Assembly (NCBI GenBank): GCA_028583605.1
Contig: CM053327.1
Coordinates: forward strand, 46,588,010 to 46,652,009
DNA from: Dastarcus helophoroides
Lineage: Eukaryota > Arthropoda > Insecta > Coleoptera > Bothrideridae
DNA: 64,000 nucleotides
Reading direction: 5' to 3'
Shown here: piece by piece, positions 52,500 to 62,163 of the stretch
How positions within the stretch are numbered: the first letter of the stretch is position 1
How the letters are laid out: the number at the start of each line of letters is the position of its first letter
Program-made: the position numbers and the translations under genes
The notes under the pieces: generated by a model
Seen by the model: the letters and a program-made list of their open reading frames with translations, nothing else
What the model was told of the DNA's origin: nothing
Database searches by the model: none

Positions 52500-55400
52500 T
52501 TAAAATTTTCAAAAAGTCAGGTTCTAAAAGCCCAGTGTTGAGAAATACTACATAATTTCGAAAAAAAAAATCAACATTTCGAGGAAAAGCTCGACATTAT
52601 AAGAAAAATACCTAAAATTGAAAGGAAATCCAGAATTTTTCACAAAAAATCAAATTTGAATGCAAAAAAGTCGAATTTTGCATATAAAGTCAAAATTTGG
52701 AAAAAAAGACCTTTAATTTAAGAAAAAAACTCTAAATTTGGTAAAAGACGATTTGAGCAAGTCGTTATGTTCAAAAGAGAATTGAAATTTTTCAGAGAAA
52801 GTTTGATTTTAAGAAAAATTGAAAATAAATTTGAACTTTTCAAAAAAGGCGTTTTTACAGAACAAAAAACTTTTTTCAAAATCTCCCAATTAATATTTTT
52901 CTCCAAATCTTTGTCTTCTTATCGAAATATCGACCAAATTTCAAAAAAAAATCACATTTTGGTTAATATGGCGAAAGTTGCAGAAATTAAAACTATGAAA
53001 AGGGTCGAAATTTTCACAAAAAAAAAACAAATTTTGAGAAATAGCGAAAATTTGAAAAAGAACCGACGAATTTGAAGATAAAAATTCAAAATTTTCGGGG
53101 AAAAAAGACGAATTTGAAGGAAATACTAGGTTTCTAAATCTGGAAAGAAATAAAAATCAAAATTTCACGAAAAAGGCTAAAAATAATACTGAAAATTTCG
53201 AGAGTCAGGTTCTAAAAGCCCAGTGTTAAGAAATACAACGGAATTTAAAAAAAAAATCAACATTTCGAGGAAAAGTTCGACATTATAAGAAAAATACCTA
53301 AAATTGAAAGGAAATCCAGAATTTTTAACAAAAAGTCAAATTTTAATGCAAAAAAGTCGAATTTTGCGTATAAAGTCAAAATTTGGAAAAAATGATCAGT
53401 AATTTAAAAAAAAAACTCTAAATTTGGTAAAGACGACTTGAGAAAGTCGTTATTTTCAAAAAAGAATTGAAATTTTTTAGAGAAAGTCTGATTTTAAGAA
53501 TATTTGAAAATAAATTTGAACTTTTCAAAAAAGGCGTTTTTTACAGAACAAGAAACATTTTTTAAAATCTCCCAATCAATATTTTTCTCCAAATCTTTGT
53601 CTTTTTATCGAAATATCGACCACATTTCAAAAAAAAGATCAAATTTTGGTTAATATGGCGAAAGTTGCAGAAATTAGAATTGTGAAAAGGGTCGAAATTT
53701 TGACAAAAAAAAACAAATTTTGAGAAATAGCGAAAATTTGAAAAAGAACCGACGAATTTGAAGATAAAAATTCAAAATTTTCGGGGAAAAAGACGAATTT
53801 GAAGGAAATACTAGGTTTCTAAATCTGGAAAGGAATAAAAAATCAAAATTTTACGAAAAAGGCAAAATATAATATTGAAAATTTGCAAAATGTCAGGTTC
53901 TAAAAGCCCAGTGTTAAGAAATACAACGGAATTTCGAAAAAAAAAAATCAACACTTCGAGAAGAAGCTCGACATTATAAGAACAATACCTAAAATTGAAA
54001 GGAAACACAGAATTTTTTACAAGAAATCAAATTTGAATGCAAAAAAAGTCGAATTTTGCGTATAAAGTCAAAATTTGGAAAAAATGATCAGTAATTTAAA
54101 AAAAAAAACTCTAAATTTGGTAAAAGACGACTTGAGAAAGTCGTTATTTTCAAAAAAGAATTGAAATTTTTTAGAGAAAGTCTGATTTTAAGAAAATTTG
54201 AAAATAAATTTGAACTTTTCAAAAAAGGCGTTTTTACAGAACAAAAAATATTTTTTAAAATCTCCCAATTAATATTTTTCTCCAAATCTGTGTCTTTTTA
54301 TCGAAATATCGACCAAATTTCAAAAAAAAATCACATTTTGGTTAATATGGCGAAAGTTGCAGAAATTAGAATTTTGAAAAAGGGTCGAAATGTTCACAAA
54401 AAAAACAAATTTTGAGAAATAGCGAAAATTTGAAAAGGAACCGACGAATTTGAAGATAAAAATTAAAAATTTTCGGGAAAAAAGACGATAAGTTTTAGGA
54501 ATACATTTGAAATAAAAAAAACGAATTTTATAAAAGAAGTTTAGATTTCAAAAAAAATATCGATAATTAAGGAATCAGTTGAAAATATTCCGGAAAGTTT
54601 GATACTAAAAAAACTCGAAACTAACAGAAAAAGCCCGACAAAAGTTTGCCATTTTGCAATAGAATGGAAATTGCGCAGAGAAAACCAAATTTGAGAATAA
54701 GGTTTAGATTTTTTAAAAGAAATTTTTCTTACAGGTTATATTTTTTATAAAAATGCAATATATTTTCCAAACTCAAAATTGTAAATATTTTTGTTTCAAC
54801 GATTTTTACTTTTTTTATCAAAATATCAACCAGATTTGGAAAAAGAGCTAAATTTTAAGAAATCTGAGGAAAGTCGTAGAAACGATGGAAAATTTCAGAA
54901 AAATTTGAATTTTGAGAAACGACGAATTTTAAACTGAAAATTCGAAACTTAAAAAAAACTTGAAAAAATTTAAAAACTGAGAGAGTCAGATTTTAAGGAA
55001 AAAATCGAATTCCAAGAATATATTCGAAATTTAAAATCTCCCAATCAATATTTTTCTCCAAATCTGTGTCTTTTTATCGAAATATCGACCAAATTTAAGA
55101 AAAAATCTCATTTTGGTTAATATGGCGAAAGTTACAGAAATTAGAATTTTGAAAATGGTCGAAATTTTCACAAAAAAAACAAATTTTGAGAAATAGCGAA
55201 AATTTGAAGAAGAACCGATGAAACTGAAGATAAAAATTCAAAATTTTCGGGAAAAAAGACGAGAAGTTTTAGGAATACATTTGAAATTAAAAAAAAACGA
55301 ATTTTATAAAAGAAGTCTAAATTTCAAAAAAAAATATCGATAATTAAGGAATCAGTTGAAAATATTCCGGAAAGTTAGATTCTAAAAAAATCGAAATTAA

Positions 55401-56017
55401 CAGAAAAAAGCCCGACATAGGAGAAATAATCGAGAAAGATTGAATTTTTTAGTCGATATTTTAAGAAATTGAAATTTTAATTTGAGAAAATTGAATTTTG
55501 CGAATAGAATCATAATTTTGGAATAACAAAAGAATTTTGACGAAAGTAATCCTTTCAAGAAAAAGACGAATTTGGAGGCAAAGTTTGCCATTTTGAAATA
55601 GAATGGAAATTGCGCAGAGAAAACCTAATTTGAGAATAAGGTTTAGATTTTTTGAAAGAAAATTTTCTCACAGATTATATTTTTTATAAAAATGAAATAT
55701 ATTTCCAAAACTTAAATCGGTAAATATTTTTTTTAAAGATTTTTACTTTTTTATCAAAATATCAACCAGATTTGGAAAAGGAGCTAAATTTTAAGAAATC
55801 TGAGAGGAAAGTCCTATTTTAAAAACAGTCGAAATATCTGAATTTTGAGAAACGACGAAATTTCGAACAAAAAACGACGAATTTTGGAATAAAAATTCGA
55901 AAAACGAATTTTATAAAAGAGGTCTAAATTTCGAAAAAAATGATAACGAAGGCTTCCACGGCCAGAGTCAGTACAGGATATACTTCTTCCGAGATTGGAC
56001 CGTGTCAAAAAACTACT
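52500..56017. repeat. ~690-bp purine-rich tandem array and derivatives
   Basis: GTCAGGTTCTAAAAGCCCAG recurs at about 52516, 53214 and 53892 (spacings 698 and 678). AAATCTCCCAAT.AATATTTTT recurs at about 52880, 53567, 54259 and 55030. A second block (GGAATCAGTTGAAAATATTCC, AATAGAATGGAAATTGCGC) repeats at about 54.57, 55.35 and 56.10 kb. Open frames on both strands are Lys/Phe-rich repeat products. A minus family B fragment (AACGAAGGCTTCCACGGCC) lies at 55941-56015. Confidence 0.8.
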
Positions 56018-57501
56018 AAGTGTTCACTTTTAGTAGTTCTTTGACACGGTCCAATCCCTTCGAAAAAAATGTCGAAATTTGAAGGCCGAAATTAAGGAAT
56101 CAGTTAAAAATATTCCGGAAAGCTAGATCCTAAAAAAATCGAAACTTACAGAAAAAGGCCGACATAGGAGAAATAATCGAGAAGAAGATGGAATTTTCGA
56201 GAGTAAAGTCGACATTTTGAGAAATTGAAATTTTAATTTGAAAAAAGTCGAATTTTACGAATAGAATCATAATTTTGGAAAAAAAAAGACAAAAGTAATC
56301 CTTTCGAAAAAAAGGCGAATTTGCAGGAAAAATTTGCCATTTCGAAATAGAATGGAACTTTCGCAGAGAAACCCAAATTTACGAATAAGGTTTAAATTTT
56401 TTGAAAAAAAAATTCTCTCGCAAGTTATTTTTTTATAAAAATGCGATATATTTTCAAAACCCAAAATCTGTAAATAAATATTTTGTTTAGAGATTCTTAC
56501 TTTTTTATTAAAAGATAGATTTGAAAAAAAGGCTAAATTTTAGGAAATCTGAGGAAAGTGGTATTTTAAAAACAGTGGAAATTTTCAGAAAAATCTGAAT
56601 TTTGAGAAACGACGAATTTTAAAATGAAAATACGAAACTTCGAGAAAGTTAGACTTTAAGAAAAAAATCGAATTCCAAGAATATATTCGAAATTAAAAAC
56701 AAAAATCGATTTTTTTGGAAAAATTCGAAACCTCGAGCAAAAAACGAATTTTAAAATATAAAAATGAAAATCTCTGGATACACTCCTTTTTTGGTTGACT
56801 ATGTACCTTTAGTTCACCGGGTAAGCCAGAGGGGGGGAAATGACATCAATCTGGTACAACATTGTTATAAAGAAAACGGTCTTTTTCCATATACATATAA
56901 ACTTATAATAATAAAAATTTATAAATGGCATTTTATACGTTTTTACTGCAATTTTCGCCTATTTTATTTGCCATTTATGGCGTCAAAACATAACATTTTT
57001 ACTGCCACAATTTTCGGGCTCTAATTATTATTAGAGGTACAAAATTGGTTAAATTAGCAAACTAGTATTTTAATCAGTGTTAAAAACTATACTAGTTTGT
57101 AACTTTAATAATAACAAAGTTGGCAATGTTGCAGACTTAATTTGGATCACCCTTCAATGAGTTGCTTGTATTTTATGTAAGCTATTCTTTTTTTTAAGTC
57201 TTGTGTTTTTTTTTGCCAATTCCTGGTCTTCAACTCTGTATACTCGACCAAACTACTAGCAAAAAGGAATTAAAACTTTTTTTAAAGTCTAATCCTGGTG
57301 AAATTATTGTAATAATGCTAGTGTAATAAAATATAATAAAATTCGTCTTTGAATGTCCAACGAAGATAACCAGCTTTGACGATTAGTACTTTTGAATATA
57401 GAAGGTGAGAATATTCAACAAAATTTGTCTATACGTTGTATTAAATCACACAATAACAGTTACAAATAAATCAAACCAAAAACAATACAATATTTAGACA
57501 A
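56018..57501. repeat. Left arm of the 1.48 kb inverted repeat around cathepsin L
   Basis: Complementary to 59161-60645 over its whole length with few differences. The outer edge lies in family B sequence (AAGTGTTCACTTTTAGTAG). The inner edge ends in TATTTAGACAA, which is the complement of the cathepsin stop region and 3' UTR. It thus carries an antisense copy of the cathepsin 3' end without any coding body. An 86-codon frame at 56764-57024 is not kept in the other arm and is doubtful. Confidence 0.9.
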
Positions 57502-57590
57502 GTTTGGAAGCCAAATACCAGTATTTGGTTTCCAAACTTCAAATGTAATAAATGTTCAAACCTATTGGTCTGTGGAATAGAATGAAAACA
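57502..57590. repeat. Family C fragment at the inverted-repeat junction
   Basis: GTTTGGAAGCCAAATACCAG and TTTGGTTTCCAAACTTC form a small foldback, followed by AATGTTCAAACCTATTGGTC. It abuts the left arm at 57501/57502, exactly where the antisense cathepsin 3' copy stops. Confidence 0.75.
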
Positions 57591-57922
57591 ATGTCTTTAT
57601 TATTTTTTAAGCAAACCTTTTTTTCTGATAAACATTTTCGAGCCAAATTCTTGTAATCATGAATATTCGGTTGAAGATGCATTTTTGATCTGGCAGATTA
57701 CACAAGATTGATGCAAGCGACAAGAAAACAAACCTAAAAGTCATTGTTTTTATCAACAATACAGAGGTCAAATGCTCGGGTACTTCAGCCTAATTTAATT
57801 ACATATTATCGAAAAATCAAATATTTTATCAATGACCATCGTCGAATTATACGGCTCGCCAAAACAATCGCCTTATCAGATATTTTAAAGAATTTTTGAT
57901 ACCGAAAACAAAAAAAAATTGG

Positions 57923-57985
57923 TATATATAGCCTACCCAACGTGTGGAACATTAAGAAACCAGAGTTTCAAACAAGTATCAAACG
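57923..57985 (+). promoter_or_regulatory. Cathepsin L core promoter and 5' UTR exon
   Basis: TATATATAG at 57923 is followed by a short exon whose end, AAACG|GTAAGC, is a good splice donor at 57986. The acceptor TTCTTCACAG at 58071-58080 precedes the coding exon by 10 bp. The transcription start is estimated near 57950 and not visible directly. Confidence 0.6.
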
Positions 57986-58090
57986 GTAAGCTGATATACT
58001 ACTCATGAATAACAAAATTACATTTTAACATACTAAGTATTATAATTTATAAGTAATAATTAATTATATTTTCTTCACAGTAATCCCAAA

Positions 58091-59168
58091 ATGAAGTACC
58101 TGTTGGTAGTGTCATTGATAGCACTTGTATGTCAAGTTTTTGCCTATGATGAATCTTTAGAGCAGTGGAATAATTTTAAGGTGGAATAATACTACCAAAC
58201 CACAACTTAACACTAATTTTCTTATTATTTTTAGATAAAGCATAATAAATTGTACAGGTCTGCTTTCGAAGACAGAGTTCGTTTCGGTATCTTTCAGGAT
58301 AACCTCAAGAAGATTAAGGCCCACAATGAACTCTACAAAATCGGAAAAACAACCTACACTATGGGCATCAATCAATTTGCTGATCTTACACATCAGGAAT
58401 TCATGGAATATTTGACGAAATTCCAACGAACCAAATCCAACGCTACCAATCTTTACACATCCACCGAAGTTACCGAAGATGAAGTAGATTGGAGAAAGAA
58501 AAGGCGTCGTTACTGAGATAAAAAACCAAGGTAGCTGCGGATCATGCTGGAGTTTTAGCGCCGTAAGTCACCCCATCATTTCAATTTCGGGAAATCCAAT
58601 TGATATGTTTTAGACCGGGGCTTTGGAAGGCCAAGCTGCTATCAAAAATGGCAAGTTGATCTCACTAAGCGAACAAAACCTCGTCGACTGCAGTCAAAAT
58701 TATGGAAACTATGGTTGCAACGGTGGACTTATGGATTCAGCTTTCGATTACGTAAGAGATAACGGAATCACTAGCGAAGAGAAATACCCTTACACCGCCA
58801 TGGACGGTGTCTGTCAGTATGACAAAAGTCAAAGTGTACTTTCAATTTCTGGATTTACCGATGTCCAATCTGGAAGCGAGAAAGCTTTGCAATCGGCTGT
58901 ATCCACGATTGGACCTATTTCCGTTGGTGTGGATGCATCTTACTTTCAATTGTATGAATCGGGGATCTTTTATGAAGATTGGTGCAGCACTTCGATGTTG
59001 AATCACGGAATTCTGGCCGTCGGTTACGGTACCGAGAATAATCAGGATTACTGGATAGTTAAAAATTCGTGGGGACCGGAATGGGGCGAAAACGGTTACA
59101 TCAGAATGTCGCGCAATCGTGATAACAACTGTGGCATTGCAACAGACGCTTCTTACCCTGTTGTCTAA
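58091..59168 (+). CDS. Cathepsin L-like cysteine protease precursor, one frameshift
   Basis: Papain-family endopeptidase, in beetles often a gut digestive enzyme, otherwise lysosomal. Coding exons are 58091-58180, 58235-58562 and 58614-59168, with introns of 54 and 51 bp and correct GT/AG and phase. A signal peptide ([18 protein letters not shown]) is followed by an I29 propeptide ([28 protein letters not shown]) and the mature enzyme with catalytic Cys in [13 protein letters not shown], His in [12 protein letters not shown] and Asn in [31 protein letters not shown] is the cathepsin L mark. Length is about 323 residues, normal. The only defect is one extra A in AAAA at 58499-58502, just before the mature region, which creates a TGA a few codons on. 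All catalytic residues are intact, so a base error or a very recent null allele is likely. Confidence 0.92.
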
Positions 59169-60645
59169 ATATTGTATTGTTTTTGGTTTGATTTATTTGT
59201 AATTGTTATTGTATGATTAAATACAACGTATAGACAAATTTTGTTGAATATTTTCATCTTCTACATTCAAAGGTACTAATCGTCAAAGCTGGTTATCTTC
59301 GTTGGACATTCAAAGACGAATTTTATTATATTTTATTACACTAGCATTATTACAATAATTTCACCAGGATTAAACTTAAAAAAAAAAAGTTTTAATTCCT
59401 TTTTTACTAGTAGTTTGGTCGAGTATACAGGGTTGAAAGCCGGGAATTGGCAAAAAAAAACACAAGACTTAAAAAAAAGAATAGCTTACATAAAATGTAA
59501 GCTACTCATTTAAGGGTGATCCAAATTAAATCTGCAACATTGCCAACTTTGTTATTATTAAAGTTACAAACTAGTATAGTTTTTAACACTGATTAAAATA
59601 CTAGTTTGCCAATTTAACCAATTTTGTATCTCTAATAATAATTAGAGCCCGAAAATTGTGGCAGTAAAAATGTTATGTTTTGGCGCCATAAATGGCAAAT
59701 AAAATAGGCGAAAATTGCAGTAAAAACGTATAAAATGCTATTTATAAATTTTTATTATTATAAGTTTATATGTATATGGAAAAAGACCGTTTTCTTCATA
59801 ACAATGTTGTACCAGGTTGATGTCATTTCCCCCCCTCTGGCTTACCCGGTCAACTAAAGGTACATATTCAACCAGAAAAGGAGTGTATCCAGAGATTTTC
59901 ACTTTTATATTTTAAAATTCGTTTTTTGCTCGAAGTTTCGAATTTTTCCAAAAAAATCGTTTTTTGTTTTTAATTTCGAATATATTTTTGGAATTCGATT
60001 TTTTTCTTAAAGTCTAACTTTCTCTAAGTTTCGTATTTTCATTTTAAAATTCGTCGTTTCTCAAAATTCAGATTTTTCCGAAAATGTCCTCTGTTTTTAA
60101 AATACCACTTTCCTCAGAATTCCTAAAATTTAGCCTTTTTTCCAAATCTATCTTTTAATAAAAAAGTAAGAATCTCTAAAAATAATATTTATTTACAGAT
60201 TTTGGGTTTTGAAAATATATTGCATTTCTATAAAAAAATAACTTGCGAGAAAATTTTCTTTCAAAAAATTTAAACCTTATTCTCAAATTTGGGTTTCTCT
60301 GCGAAAGTGCCATTCTATTTCGAAATGGCAAATTGTTCCTGCAAATTCGCCTTTTTCTCGAAAGGATTACTTTTGCCTTTTTTTCCAAAATTATGATTCT
60401 ATTCGTAAAATTCGACTTTTTTCAAATTAAAATTTCAATTTCTCAAAATGTCGACTTTTCCCTCGAAAATTCCATCTTTCTCTCGATTATTTCTCCTATG
60501 TCGGCCTTTTTCTGTAAGTTTCGATTTTTTTAGGATCTAACTTTTCGAAATATTTTTAACTGATTCCTTAATTTCGGCCTTCAAATTTCGACATTTTTCT
60601 CGAAGGGATTGGACCGTGTCAAAGAACTACTAAAAGTGAACACTT
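59161..60645. repeat. Right arm of the 1.48 kb inverted repeat (includes cathepsin 3' UTR)
   Basis: Begins TTGTCTAAATATTG at the cathepsin stop and runs to GTGAACACTT. It contains the gene's 3' UTR and downstream DNA. Complement of 56018-57501. ATTAAA near 59217 may serve for polyadenylation. Confidence 0.9.
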
Positions 60646-61360
60646 TTGATCAATTGATCAATTTATCAATTTGGATCATTAGAAATTGCTTTTTTTTCAA
60701 ATGCTGTCTTTTTCACAAAATTCGACTTTTGGAAATTTGAAATTTTTGTTTTTAAAATTTCGAATTTTTTTTAAATATTCGGGAAGTTTCGATTTCTCTT
60801 TTAAAATCGATTTTCTGTTTAGTTATTTTCAAAATTGGAAATTGTGATGGTACGTGCATAAGCAGCTGCTAAATACACGACGGGCCAGTACACGATTTCG
60901 GTCTGCTGTAACGTGTAAAGAACAAGGAACATATCAAAATTTTGTAAGGAAAGAGAAGGATGGTATGATTTACACTGTTTCAATATATTGCTTGATAGAC
61001 GCGCTTATCAAATCATGACCACGCATTCGCTGCAAATTGTACACCTGTCTGGTAGATATTGCATCAGAACCTTATCGGAGCTCGATAAAAGAGTGTCGTT
61101 TTAAATGGAAAATACATCTTTACCTATTAATTGATTCTACAATTATTTTCACACCCTAAAAAGTATGAAAATAATTGCAGATACTTTACGATTTTGTTTT
61201 CTTTAATCAACCGGGTCTCACGAAAAATAAAACAAAAATTCTAAAAGATAAATGAACTCTGTGTAAAAATAATCAGCCGGTGTGATGACAATCTAAACTA
61301 AAAACTTAAAAAATGATTCAACAAAAACATGGAAGGAAAAATGCTTATGTAATAAGTGGT
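60646..61360. other. Intergenic DNA, 3' flank of the transposase relic
   Basis: Starts with GATCAATTGATCAATTTATC, then low-complexity sequence. From about 60885 it is less biased. 60885-61033 is related to 62001-62163 (CCAGTACAC..ATTTCGGTC, CTTATCAAATCATGA). Confidence 0.55.
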
Positions 61361-61990
61361 TCAAAAAATGTTCCCTCCTGGTGTTTCGCAATAACCTAAT
61401 CTGTCGTAAAATTCAGTTCTTACGCGTGCCAACATCTCAGGAGAAATATTATCTAGGACTTCTACAATTCGATCCCGTAAATGGTCTAAATTACATGGTC
61501 TTTCTTGTACGTGGGTTAAGAAATGTCCATCGACATCAACTTTTTCTCTCATAGACTCACAAAACTCAAGACGTTTGTATCGATCTTCAGGAAATATTTC
61601 TTGGGTTTCAGAAACTTTATAACAGTTGTACCCATTTCTATTTCGCACTGTTCGCGATGGCACATTAACTTCTTCTGCGATCTGTTCACTAGAACAAGGT
61701 TCATTTTGCTTCGACAAATGCAATACAGCTAACTCCTTAGCCATTCTTTCGTCGCATAATGGCCTGTCACATTCAGGTTGACCCGCTTCCAAACAACACT
61801 TGCTATTACAACCTGTTATGCATCCCGATTTTTCAAATTTGTGGACGATATTTAACACCGTCTTTGCATCAGGTATTGGTCGATCTTCGTAGGAAAAAGC
61901 GAATCTCCCAACGACTTCTTCACCGCTCTGGGAGGTTAAATACCACTTAATAATTAGCACTTTTTCTTCTGAATCGAATAACAATAACAT
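61361..61990 (-). CDS. DUF4817-type transposase-derived ORF lacking its catalytic core
   Basis: 209 codons, intact. Residues about 5-55 (DSEEKVLIIKWYLTSQ...VLNIVHKFEKSGCITG) match the N-terminal helix-turn-helix region of insect mobile-element proteins with a DUF4817-like start. About 85-135 is a second helix-turn-helix (SSEQIAEEVNVPSRTVRN), then FPEDRYKRLEFCESMREKV. The normal family then has a long DDE-type catalytic region. Here the sequence passes after about 15 residues to the family's C-terminal block, LRDRIVEVLDNISPEMLARV...RLGYCETPGGNIF. So the catalytic core is missing while the frame is kept. It is either an internally deleted relic or a possible DNA-binding domesticated protein. 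I favour a relic; the flanks are short direct duplications. Confidence 0.6.
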   Translation of the reverse strand: MLLLFDSEEKVLIIKWYLTSQSGEEVVGRFAFSYEDRPIPDAKTVLNIVHKFEKSGCITGCNSKCCLEAGQPECDRPLCDERMAKELAVLHLSKQNEPCSSEQIAEEVNVPSRTVRNRNGYNCYKVSETQEIFPEDRYKRLEFCESMREKVDVDGHFLTHVQERPCNLDHLRDRIVEVLDNISPEMLARVRTEFYDRLGYCETPGGNIF

Positions 61991-62000
61991 CCCGAGTTGG

Positions 62001-62163
62001 CCAATACATCATAATTTCGGTCAGCTGGATGTGTAAAGACAAATTAATTACTCGAATTCTGTAAGAAGATGGTTAAGAGTGGAAATTGTTGGACGATTCA
62101 ATAAATTTAATACTGTTCGACCGAATCTCTTATCAAATTATGAGAACCCATGCGTCCGCATTT
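62001..62163. repeat. Direct duplicate of 60885-61033
   Basis: Shares CCAATACAT.ATAATTTCGGTC, TGTGTAAAGA, and CTTATCAAATTATGA..CCATGCGTCCGC with the segment downstream of the ORF, in the same orientation and diverged. The pair brackets the transposase-derived ORF. Confidence 0.55.

Noticed and set aside
56764..57024. 86-codon frame in the left inverted-repeat arm
   Set aside because: Not preserved in the complementary arm and resembles no family; likely chance.
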